Shown here one piece after another: positions 11,807-23,740 of a DNA stretch of 28,289 nucleotides (positions are counted from its first letter, which is position 1; each line of letters starts with the position of its first letter). The translations under genes were made by a program, and so were the position numbers. The DNA is taken from positions 506,100 to 534,388 of the forward strand of contig NW_014577078.1 of assembly GCF_000485595.1 (NCBI RefSeq), written 5' to 3'. The notes beneath the pieces are model-generated. The model was not told the origin of the DNA. It did not search any database and worked only from the letters and a program-made list of their open reading frames with translations. This DNA is from Priapulus caudatus. Lineage: Eukaryota; Priapulida; Priapulimorpha; Priapulimorphida; Priapulidae.

Positions 11807-12060
11807 GAACCTCTCACCAGAGCACGCATGTGTAGCATCAATTCCCTTTACCGTGAGTCTCACGGGTAACCCCCTCCCCCTTACACAGTCAGCCTCCCAC
11901 CAGAGCGCGCATGTGCATCAACTACTCCCTCCCCCGCACACACAGTGAAGCTTCCACCAATGCACGCACATTTAGTAGCAATTCCCTTTCCCAGGAGCCT
12001 CACGGGTAACCTCCTCCCCTCACGCAGTCAGCCTCCCATCAGAGCGCGCGCGTGTAGCAA
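11608..12060. repeat. Tandem satellite of 140-170-bp units in copy A, three units
   Basis: Each unit contains, in order: CCAGAGCACGCATGTG, AATTCCCTTTACC, a palindromic CCGTGAGTCTCACGG box, TAACCCCCTCCCCCTTACAC, CAGTCAGCCTCCCACCAGAG, GCGCGCATGTGCATC, then CTCCCTCCCCCGCACACAC and a CA run of variable length. The TTACACAGTCAG landmark recurs at 11715, 11881 and about 12020 (spacings 166 and 139), with spacing set by the CA run. The third unit is the most diverged. A degenerate start of the pattern, with a GA run, lies at about 11570-11632. Confidence 0.9.
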
Positions 12061-12960
12061 ACAACCCCACTGCCCCCGCGAGCCCTGACACGAGTAGCCA
12101 CTCATCAGAATCTCCTAATTAGAACACGAATGCAAGACAATGGAGCCACGTAGCCGCGCGCGTGAATAACTACGTTTCTGCGGGCGGCACGGGGCAAAGA
12201 CGAACGACTGGGTCTTGTATCAACAGCGGCAGATGGCGCGATGGCGGCCGGCGTGCTAGCGTGCGAGAGTTTTATGCCTGGCAACGGCTTACTAGGCATG
12301 CGTAAATGCGTTTTTGATTGTGTTGTCCATTTGGCTTTATCGCCGCGTTACCATCTGTGTTGTGTGTCGGACCAGCGCCAACCGACACGCACCTACTCCA
12401 GGAGGGACAGGCAATATACCTCGACGCCCCGCGCGAGTTGTTTTTTTTGTCACGAGGAAAAAAATTACCATCCTTGTTAAAGAACGAACTGGTCGTTTTT
12501 GTGAGACAAGAATCTGAAGATGGTTAAATTGACTACGTCATGAACTTTCTGGTGAATATTTTCTAAATTTTGTTGCCATTTTTTTACATTAAAAGTAAGT
12601 ACTAACGGTACTAAATGTATCGTCAAATTCTTACCTGATAAGATTGTTTCTCAACTAGTTAAAAATCCAAAAAACCTGGACGATTTGATATTATGATCCT
12701 GACATTAATTGCTTGCAATGGGCTATGTATGAGTCACGAGTGTATGTTTACATCGAACAATAGTAAAATAGGAAGTATAATGCAGCAATTTAACCATAAC
12801 AAGTGAACAGAATTACTTACATTTGGTCAAAAAGTGGGATTTTTTTTTTACTTTTACTATTTACGGTGACGTAATCACTTTAATGGCGGCGGTAGACTTC
12901 ATTCCCGTACAACTCCAGATGATACATAAGTGGAAAATACTCTTTTCGGATGTTCAGTTG
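12061..12960. other. Intergenic part of the duplicated unit, no supported gene
   Basis: A CpG-rich beginning (12130-12480) passes into AT-rich sequence. Small open frames of 60-80 codons at 12241-12527 overlap in several frames, and copy B disrupts them differently. No domain, splice pattern or RNA fold is apparent. Confidence 0.45.
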
Positions 12961-12962
12961 TT

Positions 12963-13104
12963 GTTGTGGGTAGCAGAGATTGAGGGTACAGGCAGCGGAC
13001 GCTTGTCTCATTGTGGATGCCGGAGATTGTAAGAACAGCCGTCGGGCGCTAGCCTTATTGTGGGTGCCGGAGATTGCGGGAACAGCCGCTGCCCTCCCTG
13101 CTAG
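12963..13104. repeat. 47-bp minisatellite, three diverged units
   Basis: The pattern ATTGTGGGTGCCGGAGATTG, then a GGGAACAGCCG-like end, starts at 12963, 13010 and 13057, exactly 47 bp apart. The first unit is the most diverged (TAGCAGAGATTGAGGGTACAGG). All three are present in copy B at about 22212-22345. Confidence 0.8.
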
Positions 13105-13979
13105 TGCCCTCTCTCGCAAATTAACCCGCCGCTAGACTAGCAAGAGCATATAACGCGTACACCCACGAGTGGGCGCCACCGTCGCGTAGCATCGCAAACG
13201 CGTAACCTAGCGTGACTGTGACGAAGCACCGCCCCGATTCCCACCGCCCCCGCCCGCGTCCATCGCGCGAATTTGAACTGGAGAAAAAATAAAAAAAATG
13301 AAATCGGCAAATTGAATCCAGACTCGGACCCCGCACGTCGGGCGCGCCCGTGTCTGTGTGGCCCATTGTGTGCGCACCGGGCGCCCGCACCGACTACAAC
13401 CATTAATGGCCCATACCACCGCCGCCACCGCCGCCACTCTGCCTTATACTACCTTACTTTATAGGCCGTCTGACAACACAGACGGCGCAGTGAGCGCAAC
13501 ACCGCTTCGTACCTGTTAACGAGATAGCCTACCTGCGCAGATAGATTCAGGAGGCGCTCACCTGCGCTGGAGCGACAATAGCGGCAGCAATTTGTAGCGC
13601 GCGGGATATTAAGCCGTTTAATAGTTATATTACGTCGAAGGAAACGACGTTTCGAGGTTCGTTCGATCGAGAAGGAAAAAAGCAAGGCAAGTTGATGACA
13701 GGCGAGAGAGAGCAGGGGGCATTGTTCGTGACGGGGGAGCCACGGCGCGAACAGTTTTATGTGCGTCACATGAAAGCGCGTTACAACAAATCACATCCTG
13801 TGCAAAGAAGGCGCACGTACCGCGTGCACGACGACACATACAGAAATAATGTAGGAGCATGTATTATGTATATACCATTATAATAGAAAGCGACACATCT
13901 GTAGCCATACCCCGATATACAGACACAAGCGTGCACAATACACTGCCGTAACAAACAGGCATATCTGTATAGCGTGTCA

Positions 13980-13980
<1 letters not shown>
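13105..13980. other. CpG-rich intergenic part of the duplicated unit
   Basis: CG-rich sequence, including CACCGCCGCCACCGCCGCCA near 13418 (a short CCGCCA repeat). Overlapping open frames on both strands reach about 106 codons, and copy B does not keep them. No gene is supported. Confidence 0.45.

Positions 13981-13986
<6 letters not shown>

Positions 13987-14071
<85 letters not shown>
13987..14071. repeat. (TA)n followed directly by (GA)n in copy A
   Basis: A TA run to 14030 turns directly into a GA run to 14071. Copy B's version (about 23311-23482) is about twice as long and interrupted, so it is either longer in reality or inflated by read errors. Confidence 0.95.
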
Positions 14072-14072
<1 letters not shown>

Positions 14073-14414
14073 GTGTTGGCTCACACACATCTATCTCACA
14101 TACAAATGCCGCATATATTTTATAGGCGGCCAAGTGACACACTGAGTGCATGGCACACTTGCGATGTAATCAGTGATCGCAACGTGCTGGACGTTAAATC
14201 ACATAAGACGATTCGAGGACGCGCGAAGACATCTCGACGAAGCATTTAGAATCAGTTTACGAGACACTTCAGTTTCACTCGCGTCGTTTTGTAAATACGT
14301 TAAAAGATTTTATTAATGTAATGCCGACGCTTATGTATTTCGAGGATTGCGCTTAGAAAATTTCGACAAAAAAATTTATCGAGTACATAATCACCCTCTC
14401 ACTGATTCGGAAAT

Positions 14415-14500
14415 CACACTCACGATTGTGCAGTCACACTCACGATTGTGCAGTCAAATTCACGATTGTGCAGTCAAATTAACGACTGTGAGATCACACG
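14415..14500. repeat. 20-bp tandem repeat, about four units
   Basis: CACGATTGTGCAGTCAAATT and close variants start at 14421, 14441, 14461 and 14481, exactly 20 bp apart, with the last diverged (AACGACTGTGAGATCACACG). Copy B keeps the array at about 23992-24075 with indels. There are no spacers, so this is a simple tandem repeat and not a CRISPR-type array. Confidence 0.9.
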
Positions 14501-14556
14501 AACAGGCGCTCACTCATTATCGTGAAACCACAGCCACGTTCATGCATGCAGTTAGA

Positions 14557-14599
14557 CACACGCTCACGCTCACGCTCACGCTCACGCTCACGCCCACGC
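14557..14599. repeat. (CACGCT)n hexanucleotide repeat
   Basis: About six copies of CACGCT, then CACGCC and CACGCA. Only a shorter, broken form is visible in copy B near 24163-24185. Confidence 0.85.
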
Positions 14600-17500
14600 A
14601 CACTTTCACACACACTCTCTCTTTCTCACAGAAACGCACGCACGCACGCGCGCACACACACAATCACGCAGTCGCGCTTGTGATCACGCACACGCACTCG
14701 TGATCGTGAAGCCACAGCAACGACCATGCAGTCGCACCCCCCCAAAGAATGGAGACAGTAGTAGCGGTAGCATTTACTCTGTCTGGTCTGGTGCCACAGC
14801 ATGCGAGCGAGCAACAGCGGGGCGCCGGTTGAAGTGCACGTCAAATTCAAATTTTAGGGCAAACTGGTTAGCACACAGATCAGCAATCGTGTGATACAAT
14901 TATCGTCTTCCGGCTACACCAAGTTCCCTGCAATGCCAAGAAATGTTTCCGAGAGCGCCATTCTCGTACCCCTTTGCTTACTGCCTTTATCATGGTCCTA
15001 ACTGTTGCCTTAATTACCTTTAGGATACAGTTCCGACAACTGCCCTGAAAGTAAATAATTCGACAGGCTATACCACGCAGCAACCTCTCGCTACAGTAAG
15101 AAAACACACACGCGAGTAAATCGCAGTTAATCCAGCGCTACACGTATTGCTCGGTGCGAATCATTTTGGTTTTGATAACATCGTATTTACTCTGCGGTTG
15201 TAGATGTGCCGAGCTACATCTACCATGTCTACTACACGGTCATTAGCGTGCCGCCGTATCTAGGCTGCGTGCGTGCTCTCTCCCTTCCCTCCTTTCTCTC
15301 CTTCTCCCCCAATATATATATATATATCACCCTCTTCTCCTTCCTCAACCTCTTCTTCTCATTTTCCCCTTCCTCCCCTCCCCTCACTCCCCTTATTCCC
15401 ATTCTTTCTCAACATCTCGCTTTTCCCTCTTACTTCGTCTTCCTCACTCCTCCACTTTCTAGATCTCTCCTTCCTTTTCTCTCACTCACTTTCTCGCACT
15501 TTCTCAACGCCCCTCCCACACTTCTCTCACCCCCCCTCTCTCTCTCTCTATCTCTCGTATAGCTGTGGATGTTGAATCCCACCCCCGTGTGACAGTAACG
15601 ACACGACGCCTGTACAGACCAGTGACACCTGACCACTGACCGCATCTCCCAGTCCGACCCCATGCAGATCCGCCTAGAAGCGAGAGCAAAGCGACGGTGA
15701 CACGACCCATAAAGGAGCCCCGGTAGTCGGCCGCCATTACGACCCAGCTAATGACAGCCCAGCAATAAATAAACATCGCCGACCACGCAGAGAGAGGGGA
15801 AGGTCATTCACGGGCGTTTGCCGAAAAGAGTCGGAAAGTTACACTTTTAATACACTGCCGTAGAAAATGCGACATGGACAAACTGCATTCTCGGCGCGGC
15901 TTGCGTCACCCGGTTGCCGCTGCCGAGGGCACTGCAAGAGAAGAAGACAGACGAGCACTCTCATCGACAGCGAGGGAAAGCGAGACTGATAGCGAGAAAG
16001 AGAGAGAGAGAGCGGAAGATGAGAGAGGAGACCGAGAGAGAGAGAGAGACTCGATAGCTGAGAAAGAGAGAGAGAGAGAAGAGAGCGAGAGATGCGGCAA
16101 GCGCGGCAGCGGAGTTCGTGTGCGTACGTGCGCGTTGCGTGCGTGCGTGTGTGTGTGGAGGACGTGAGAGAAAGCAGCATCGCGCGTGCAACAAGCGCAG
16201 CAGAGGGAGACAGGAAAGAGAGTGAGAGCCGATAGAGAGAGAGAATTAAGAAACAGAGCGAGAGCAAAAACAGTGCGTTAAAAACGACGCTCATGTCACT
16301 TATGCTTTGCCGAACGCATTTCATAAAAAATTCTCGCATAAGACTCGCAGTGGTCTGACCCGCGATATATAGCCAAGTAAGCATTCACTCCTCAGGTAGC
16401 CCTATATAGCACGCACTAGAGGCCGCTAAGCCTCCCGAACGCAAAAAAGCTCACACTTCGAGGAATTTCGACATTTCGAAAAGATTTGCTCGCCATCTTG
16501 AACACTAGGCGAACCGGACATCGGAATATATACCCGTCGGATTTTCCCCTGCATTGCTCCTCGCGCGCGAACTAACATTAGCATGATTTATAAAAATTAA
16601 TTAGTCCCCTTTATAAAATAATTTATTCTTATATATTTATTTTTGCGACCGATGATTGGAAAGCCAGAGAGTTTTAGCCATTGTGTTAAATAAATTTAAG
16701 GGCTGCAGTTATAATAAAATTAACACAAATTTAATTATTATATTTATTATAATATGTATAACATTATTATAAACGTTATTATAATAATATTATTAGAGTG
16801 CCCTACAGGTCTTCGCTAGGTATGCCTACGCGGGCTGTGCGTACGCTGTAGGCGGTACAGGTTGAGAGACTCCTCTTATGCGTTCACCTAATCTCACGCG
16901 GCAGTTTCCCGCACCTGCAGGCTCAATTACCGCTGCTGCAATGCTCGCCTGCTCCAGATAGTACGATCCAATTATAACCACGTCAGACGATGTCAGAGAA
17001 GCTAGGTCACGGCCGCTTCTATTCCGCTAGTCTCTCAAATACACGCAGACAACTGTACGCAATGAGACCGGCTGACCCCCAGTGTAGCGGTGACATTTTG
17101 TAGCCGTTGTTGTGATGGACTACAGCGCATGTCGCCTGAACGAATAGTATTAGATTATTACTTGCTTCTAGAATGCATATACGATAGAATAAAATCAGTA
17201 TACGCTGTGCCGGTATAGATATATATATAATATATTATATAAATATATATTATATATTAGGCCTATAATATATATGTAATATATATATACCAAATTGTTT
17301 ATCGTGATATTTCGTTGTTTTGCAAGCTAAGGTGGAATTACACGGCGTAAATGCAATGTGAGAATATGACCAAATTACATATACATATGAAAAAGCGGCC
17401 TGGACTCATATTGCTTGATTTTCACTCACCATATATTCTGAAGAGCCCGGCATTATACCTGCATGCCACAGGACCGGGTGCATGACAATTTGTGTTGCTA

Positions 17501-18721
17501 GCAAATTATGCAAAAACCTCACGCAGTGACGAGCGTTTATACTAACATGATTCCAGATACGATTTCCTACAGCTATATCATATTTTATATAGATAACACT
17601 GTGCAGTCAGTGAATCAACGAACGCAAAACTAGTACGCACAAACTCGCAATACTACGACGCAGGCTGCATTTCTACTTCAGGCCTATGATATAAAAAAAA
17701 AGAAGGAAAATTAATAACCAATATAGGAAACAACGAGCATGGGTTCAAATATAGAACAAGGCACGCATTGCACCGCACGCACCTCACGCACGCACTCACG
17801 CACTCACGCCACACAATCGATGCGCACTCGCTGGCACGCGCCCTCAGCACCAATTCACGCGTTGGTAAACGTTTTGTACACACGAAAGAATATAAGATTG
17901 CTAGTAGTTTGACCAACAACTATTCAGCGACCCATGTTACAACGGAAAAACGATAAATATAAAATGCGCTGACCAACAACTGGCAAGCAACAACGCATCC
18001 GTGCCATCAAAAACACAGGCGCTGCAGTCAATACAAAGAGAACTTACGGCTGTAACTCACACGCACACACACACATATATGCACGCACACACATGCCACG
18101 CACAACACACATACACGCTGTGCACGCACACACACGCCGACACGCGTGCATTGCACACACACTCACGGCGGCTGCCGCACGCCACGTCACGCACATTACA
18201 ACAAGCCAAACAACTGACCAGATAGACATCATCGCGGACAAAACTCCATCCCACTCATTACCCCCCACCCACCCACCAACCTTACCCCTGGATCACTGTC
18301 ACACTGACCCCTTTTGTTTGCGGAAAATTTAGGCCGGGCCCGCTCTGTCGACTCGGTGTCCGCGGGGGATGACAAACGAAACTTACCACGCCACAACACG
18401 GCCGTACCGCACCGTAATAACTCAATGATGACATTTCATGTCGCGTCTCGGCTGCTGCGCAGATCAAAGTTGAGCCACTCCGGCAAAAAAAATTATGCGC
18501 ATCGTATCATTAGCTAATGCCATCAGCATATCATCCCCTCGGCGCATTAACCAGAGACGGATAATCCCCCGCGGTAACGACACGTGTAAGGGGCAGTGAG
18601 TGTGGCGTGAGGGGTCGGTGTGCGGACGGTGGCGGGTGACTAGAGAGCTGCGGAAGTATGTAAGAATAATGGGAGGGGGTATTATAGCAAAATTTCAGAT
18701 TACCTAATATCTTAGGCCGAT

Positions 18722-19030
18722 ATGTTACGAGATGTGGCTCAGAGAAGGAAGAGGGCTGGAATATCACTTGAAAACATAACATCTACTAATCTCTTGGATC
18801 TTATGCAAAGAGCGATTACAAAAAATAAACAATTTTCTAATAAAGAATTACATTCATTTACTAAGCGTAACTGGTTTAGGTTTACATTTTACAATACAAG
18901 CATTCCACATATTAATAACGCTGATGCTGCAATAAGGCCTCAATTGTTTACGCAGCAATGCTGTACACCACTATATATATATATAATGTGCTTTGCGTTT
19001 TACAGTATTTTGACGTCGAGCATTGTTTAG
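18722..19030 (+). other. Open frame of 102 codons in copy B, possible coding remnant
   Basis: The frame runs from ATG 18722 to TAG 19030. It has mixed, non-repetitive amino-acid composition (GISLENITSTNLLDLMQ, later FTKRNWFRFTFYN), unlike the microsatellite-derived frames elsewhere. The last third runs into a TA microsatellite (TATATATATA near 18973), which a conserved exon would not normally tolerate. It lies in the error-rich part of copy B, where insertions can create or extend frames by chance, and copy A does not keep the frame. No protein family is recognised. Confidence 0.15.
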
Positions 19031-20394
19031 ACATACGATTTATTAAAGCCGTGATTTTCCTCAGGCCGTGCATTTCCTCAGCCATGTAATAAACGAATTA
19101 CGGTAATAAAGCCAAACTTACTTCATAAAAATCCATCTCACAAAATGTAAAATTTTTTCTATATAACATTTAAAGCTAGGCGCTGGAGAAAGAAGACCTG
19201 ACATGCGGCTAGAATCACCACTGTGAAGATAATTACTGAGCAAAATAAATGTTGCGGATATATTGTCAGCTGAAACCGAAATCATTCCTCTAAATGTACT
19301 GCTCCAGATGGCTTATAAAAAATGCTTTTTAAATATTATAATATGGATCTATTATTTATTAAATTATATATATATTATATGTATGTGTGCCTGACGTACC
19401 TTTTCGGGGATGTGCGTGTGTGGTGCATGCATGTATGTATGCATGCGTAAACATATATCCACACGATACACGCCACGAATGCTGCTGATTAAGGGTGTTG
19501 GCTTTTCTGTCTCGCTAGATTTCCATATGATAATTCCAAACAAATAAAGCGATCGGCATCATCATCTGTCACTGTTATGCCCAAACATACGGGCCGCCAC
19601 CTACACGCCTACACACGGGTACATGTTAGCTGTGTTGTAGTCAGTGTAGTGTTACCGTATGTACGCCACAGAGCAAACAGGTGCCGATGTCGTGTACGAC
19701 AAGAAACGTCATTTGGTGTATGAAATAACTATATTTACGTCATCCTGTTATACGTACTCTACTGAAAAATTTCAGAAGACCTAGGTATTGCCCACAACGA
19801 AGAGGTGGCCTTAATTATATGCGCTGTCACTTAATATTTAAAAAAAAATCTTAATCATGCCAAAATAACAGGTCGTTGTTTTTTTTCAATCTCAGCTCTT
19901 CGTTTCATTAAAGGTGAGATAGTATGAGAGAATTATACAGCGTCATAATAAAATAAATTATTTAAAATAATTACACCGCAGTGTAAGCGCCAGCCGTGCG
20001 AGCATACAGCGCAGATCCGGCAGTAAAATTGGGTATCAGTGTATTACTAGTTGATAGATCATCTATACTCTCTCTCATCGCCTACTTTCATAATATATAT
20101 ACTCTGAATTCCAGCGACTGTCATTCTGAGCACGCCACTGTTTTAATACATTTCTTACCACATTACATTTAATTCTACTTTTACTTTTAATTTTTACTTT
20201 ACTAATTTGATTCTCAGGTTATGCTGTTGGAGCAATGATCAGCGTTACGGTGTGGTTATAGAGTAGCGGTTTAACCGTGATAACATAGCCGTCACGCAAT
20301 GGTACGCGTTATAGATCTAGAAACGCAGAACGATAACGCCCTAACTCGACTCTACGCGTTTAATATTATACCTCCTTCTGGGCTCTCCCACCTG

Positions 20395-21275
20395 CCGACC
20401 ATAATGGCTACCAACAGGAGCGGCCTACTCCCTCCCCCGCACACACGGAGAGATGAGAAGAGAGAGAGAGAAGAGAAAGAAGCTTTCACCAGAGCACCGC
20501 ATAGTGAAGGCAACAAATTCCCTTTACCGTGAGTCATCACGGGAACCCCCTACCACCCTTACACAAGTCAGCCCTCCCACCAGAGCGCCGCCAAATGTGC
20601 ATACAACTTACGCCCTCCCCGCACAACAACACACACACACACACACAAGTGCAACTCATCACCACGAGCACTGCATGATGAGGCACAAATTAACCCTTTA
20701 CCGTGAGTCTCACGGGTAACCCCTCCCCTTACACAGTCCAGACCGTCCCACACAAGGAGCGCGCATGTGCATCAAACTACTCCCTCACCCGCACACACAC
20801 CAACACACACACACAGCCTTCGAACCTCTCACCCATGAGCCACGCATGTGAGGCAACAATTTCCTTTACCGCTGCAGTACTCACGGAGTAACCCCCTCCC
20901 CCCCTTACACTAAGTACAGCCTGCCCACCAGACGCGCCAGCATGTGCATTCAACTACTCCCTCCCCGCACACACACACACAGCAACACACACAGTGAACC
21001 TACTCACCAGAAGCCGCATGTGAGGCAAACAATTCCACTTACAGTGAGTTCTCACGCAGATAACCCCCTCCCCCTTACACAGGTCAGGCTCCCACCAGAG
21101 CGCGGCATGTGCATCAACTACTCCCTCCCCGCACACACAGTGAAGCTTCCACCAATGCACGACATAGTAGCAATTCCCTTTACAGAGGCTCACAGACGTA
21201 ACGTACCCACCTCCCCTCAACGCTACGTCAGCCCTCCATCAGGGCGCGCCGCGTGTAGCAAACAACCCCACTGAC
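20395..21275. repeat. Tandem satellite of 140-180-bp units in copy B, five units
   Basis: This is the same satellite as in copy A. The CTTACAC landmark (or its diverged form) appears near 20569, 20728, 20905, 21075 and 21218, giving five units against three in copy A. Spacings of 143-177 bp are inflated by inserted bases. The first and last units match the edges of the copy A array, so the difference lies in added internal units. Every unit carries some form of the GTGAGTCTCACGG palindrome, often damaged by indels. Confidence 0.85.
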
Positions 21276-23339
21276 CACCCGCGAGCCCTGAAAAACCGAG
21301 TAGCCACTTCATCAGAATCTCCTAATTAGAAAACACGAATGCAAGGACAATTGGCAGCACGCGAGCGCGCGCGTGAATAACTTACGTTTCTGCGGGCGGC
21401 ACGGGGCAAAGACGAACGACTGGGTCTTGTATCAACAGCGGCAAGATGGCCGCGATGGCGGCCGCGTGCTACCGCGTGCGAGAGTTTTATGCTGGAAAAC
21501 GGCTTACTAGGCATGCGTAAATGCGTTTTGATTGTGTTGTCCATTTGCTTTATCGCCGCGTTACATCTGTGTTGTGGTCGGACCAGCGCCACGACACCGC
21601 ACCATACCTCCAGGAGGACGACAGCGCAATATACCTCGACGCCCGCGCGCAGTTGTTTTTTTTGCTCACGAGAAAAAAAATTACCATCCTTGTTTTAAAG
21701 AACGAACTTTGGTCGTTCTTTGCTGAGACAAGAATCTGAGCATGGATTAAATTACTACCGTCATGAACTTTCTGTGAATATGTTTTTTATTTTTGTTGCC
21801 ATTTTTTTACATTAAAAGTAATACGAACGCGCGACTAAAATGTATTGTCAAATTCTGACCTGAATAAGATTGTTTTCTCAACTAAGTTTAAAAATCCAAA
21901 AACCTGGACGCCATGGTCGATATTATGATCCTGACATTAATTGCTTGCAATGGGCTATCCCCCGTGTATGAGTCACGAGCTGTATGTTTACATCGAACAA
22001 TAGTTAAAATAGGAAGTATAATCGGAGCAATTAACCATAACAAGTGAACAGAATTACTTACAATTTGGCTCAAAAAAGTGAGATTTTTTTTTTACTTTTA
22101 CTATTTACGCCCGTGACGTAATCACTGGTTAATGGCGCGGTAGACTTCATTCCCGTACAACCCAGATTGATACCATAGAGCTGGAAATACTCTTTTCGGA
22201 TGTTCAGTTTTTGTTGCTGGTAGCAGAGATTGAGGTACAGGCCAGCGGACGCTTGTCTCATTGTGGATGCCGCGGAGATTGTAGAGAACAGCCCGTTCGC
22301 GGCGCTAGCGCTTATTCGTGTTGCCGGAGATTGCGGGGAACAGCCGCTGCCCTCCCTGCTAGTGCGCCTCTCTTCGAATTAACCCGCCGCTAGACTAGCC
22401 AAGAGCAATAACGCGTACACACGAGTGGCGCCACCGTTCGCGTAGGCATCGCAAACGCGTAACCTAGCGTGAACTGTGACGAAGCACCGCCCGATTCCCA
22501 CCGCCCCCCCGCCCGCTTCCATCGCGCGAAAATTGAACTGCGAGAAAAAATAAAAAAAATGAAAATCGGGCAAATTGAATCCAGACTCGGCACCCCGCAC
22601 CGTCTGGGCGCGCCCGGTTCTGTGTGGCCCATTGTGTGCGCACCGGGCGCCCGCACCCGACGACAACCATTAATGGCCCATACCACCGCCGCCACCCGCG
22701 CGCCACTCTGCCTTATACTACCTTACTTTATAGGCCGTCTGACAAACACAGACGGCGCAGTGCCAGCGCAACACCGCTTCGTACCTCGTTAAACGAGATA
22801 GCCTACCTGCGCAGATAGATTCAGAGAGCCTCACTGCGCTGTGAGCGAACAATAGCGGCAGCATTTAGATAGCGCGCTGCGCGATATTAAGCCGTTTAAT
22901 AGTTATATGGTACGTCGAAGGCAAACGACGTTTCGAGCGTTTCGTTCGATCGAGAAGCCGAAAAAAAGCCCAAGGCTAACCGTTTGGGGCTTTCTATACA
23001 GCGCGAGAGAGAGCAGGGGCAATTGTTCGTACGCGGGGAGCCACGGCCGCGCCGCGGTAACATTTTATGTGCGTCACATGAAAGCGCGCCCGCTGTTACA
23101 ACAAATCACATTCGCTGTGCAAAGAAGCGCGCACGCTACCGCGTGCACACCGACACACTACAGAAATAATGTAGGAGCATGTATTATGTATATTACCATT
23201 ATATAGAAAGCGACACATCTGTGCCATACCCCGGATATACAGACACTAAGCGTGCACAATACACTGCCGCTTAACAAACAGCGCATATCTGTATAGCGTT
23301 CATATTGTGTATATATATATATATATATATAATATATAT

Positions 23340-23387
<48 letters not shown>

Positions 23388-23600
23388 ATATATATATAGA
23401 GAGACGAGAGAGAGAGAGAGAGAGAGACGATGATGAGAGAGAGAGCATCCGAGAGAGAGCAGAGAAGAGAGAGAGAGAGAGACGCGAGACCCGTGTTGCG
23501 CTCACACACATCTATCTCACATACAAATGCCGCCATATATTTTATAGGCGGCCAAAAGGACACACTGGTTGCATGGCGCACTACTTGCGATGTAATCAGT

Positions 23601-23740
23601 GGGGGTGGGGGGGGGCGGGGGGGGGGGCGGTGCTGGCGGGGGGGGGGGGGGGGGGGGGGTGGGGGGTGGGGGGGCGGGGGGGGGGGGGGGGCGGGGGGGG
23701 GGGGGGGGGGGGGGGGGGGCGGGGGGGGGGGGGGGGGGGG
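23601..23740. repeat. Near-pure poly-G insert, about 140 bp, in copy B only
   Basis: From 23601 to 23740 almost every base is G, with about a dozen single C, T or CT interruptions. The flanks AATCAGTG and CGCAACGTGCTGG are adjacent in copy A (near 14168-14185), so this is an insertion relative to copy A. A natural G tract of this length would be exceptional and highly quadruplex-prone. Poly-G is also a known artefact of two-colour short-read chemistry, and this insert lies in the error-rich part of copy B. An artefact is the more likely reading. Confidence 0.9.

Larger units (their letters stand above)
6122..14743 (+). repeat. Large head-to-tail duplication, copy A (about 8.6 kb)
   Basis: The copy starts at AAAGAATGGAGACAG just after a GA tract and ends in a C run after GATCGTGAAGCCACAG. 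The same start sequence follows immediately at 14744, so the copies abut directly. Every landmark of copy A recurs in the same order and orientation in copy B: the pyrimidine tract, the AT-rich block near 7860, the TA run with central AGGCCT, the CGCA tracts, the 140-180-bp satellite, the 47-bp triplicate, the TA-GA tract and the 20-bp repeats. Copy A reads as clean, polished sequence. It contains no convincing gene, no transposase or reverse transcriptase, and no long terminal repeats, so I see no reason to call the unit a transposable element. Confidence 0.95.

Noticed and set aside
14415-14500. 20-bp repeats as a possible iteron-type origin
   Set aside because: They are contiguous simple repeats in a microsatellite-rich eukaryotic unit with no replication gene or plasmid feature nearby.
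6122-14743. The 8.6-kb unit as a complete transposable element
   Set aside because: No terminal inverted or long terminal repeats, target-site duplication, transposase, integrase or reverse transcriptase is visible in either copy.
14626-14850. Identical protein stretch at the N-terminus of minus-strand frames at 5977-6228 and 14626-14850
   Set aside because: The shared residues come from the start of the duplicated unit (6122 and 14744). The frames differ beyond the junction, so this reflects the DNA duplication and not a conserved gene.
15839-16384. 181-codon minus-strand frame in copy B
   Set aside because: Copy A does not contain it intact. It results from the altered GA tract and read-error insertions after 16012.
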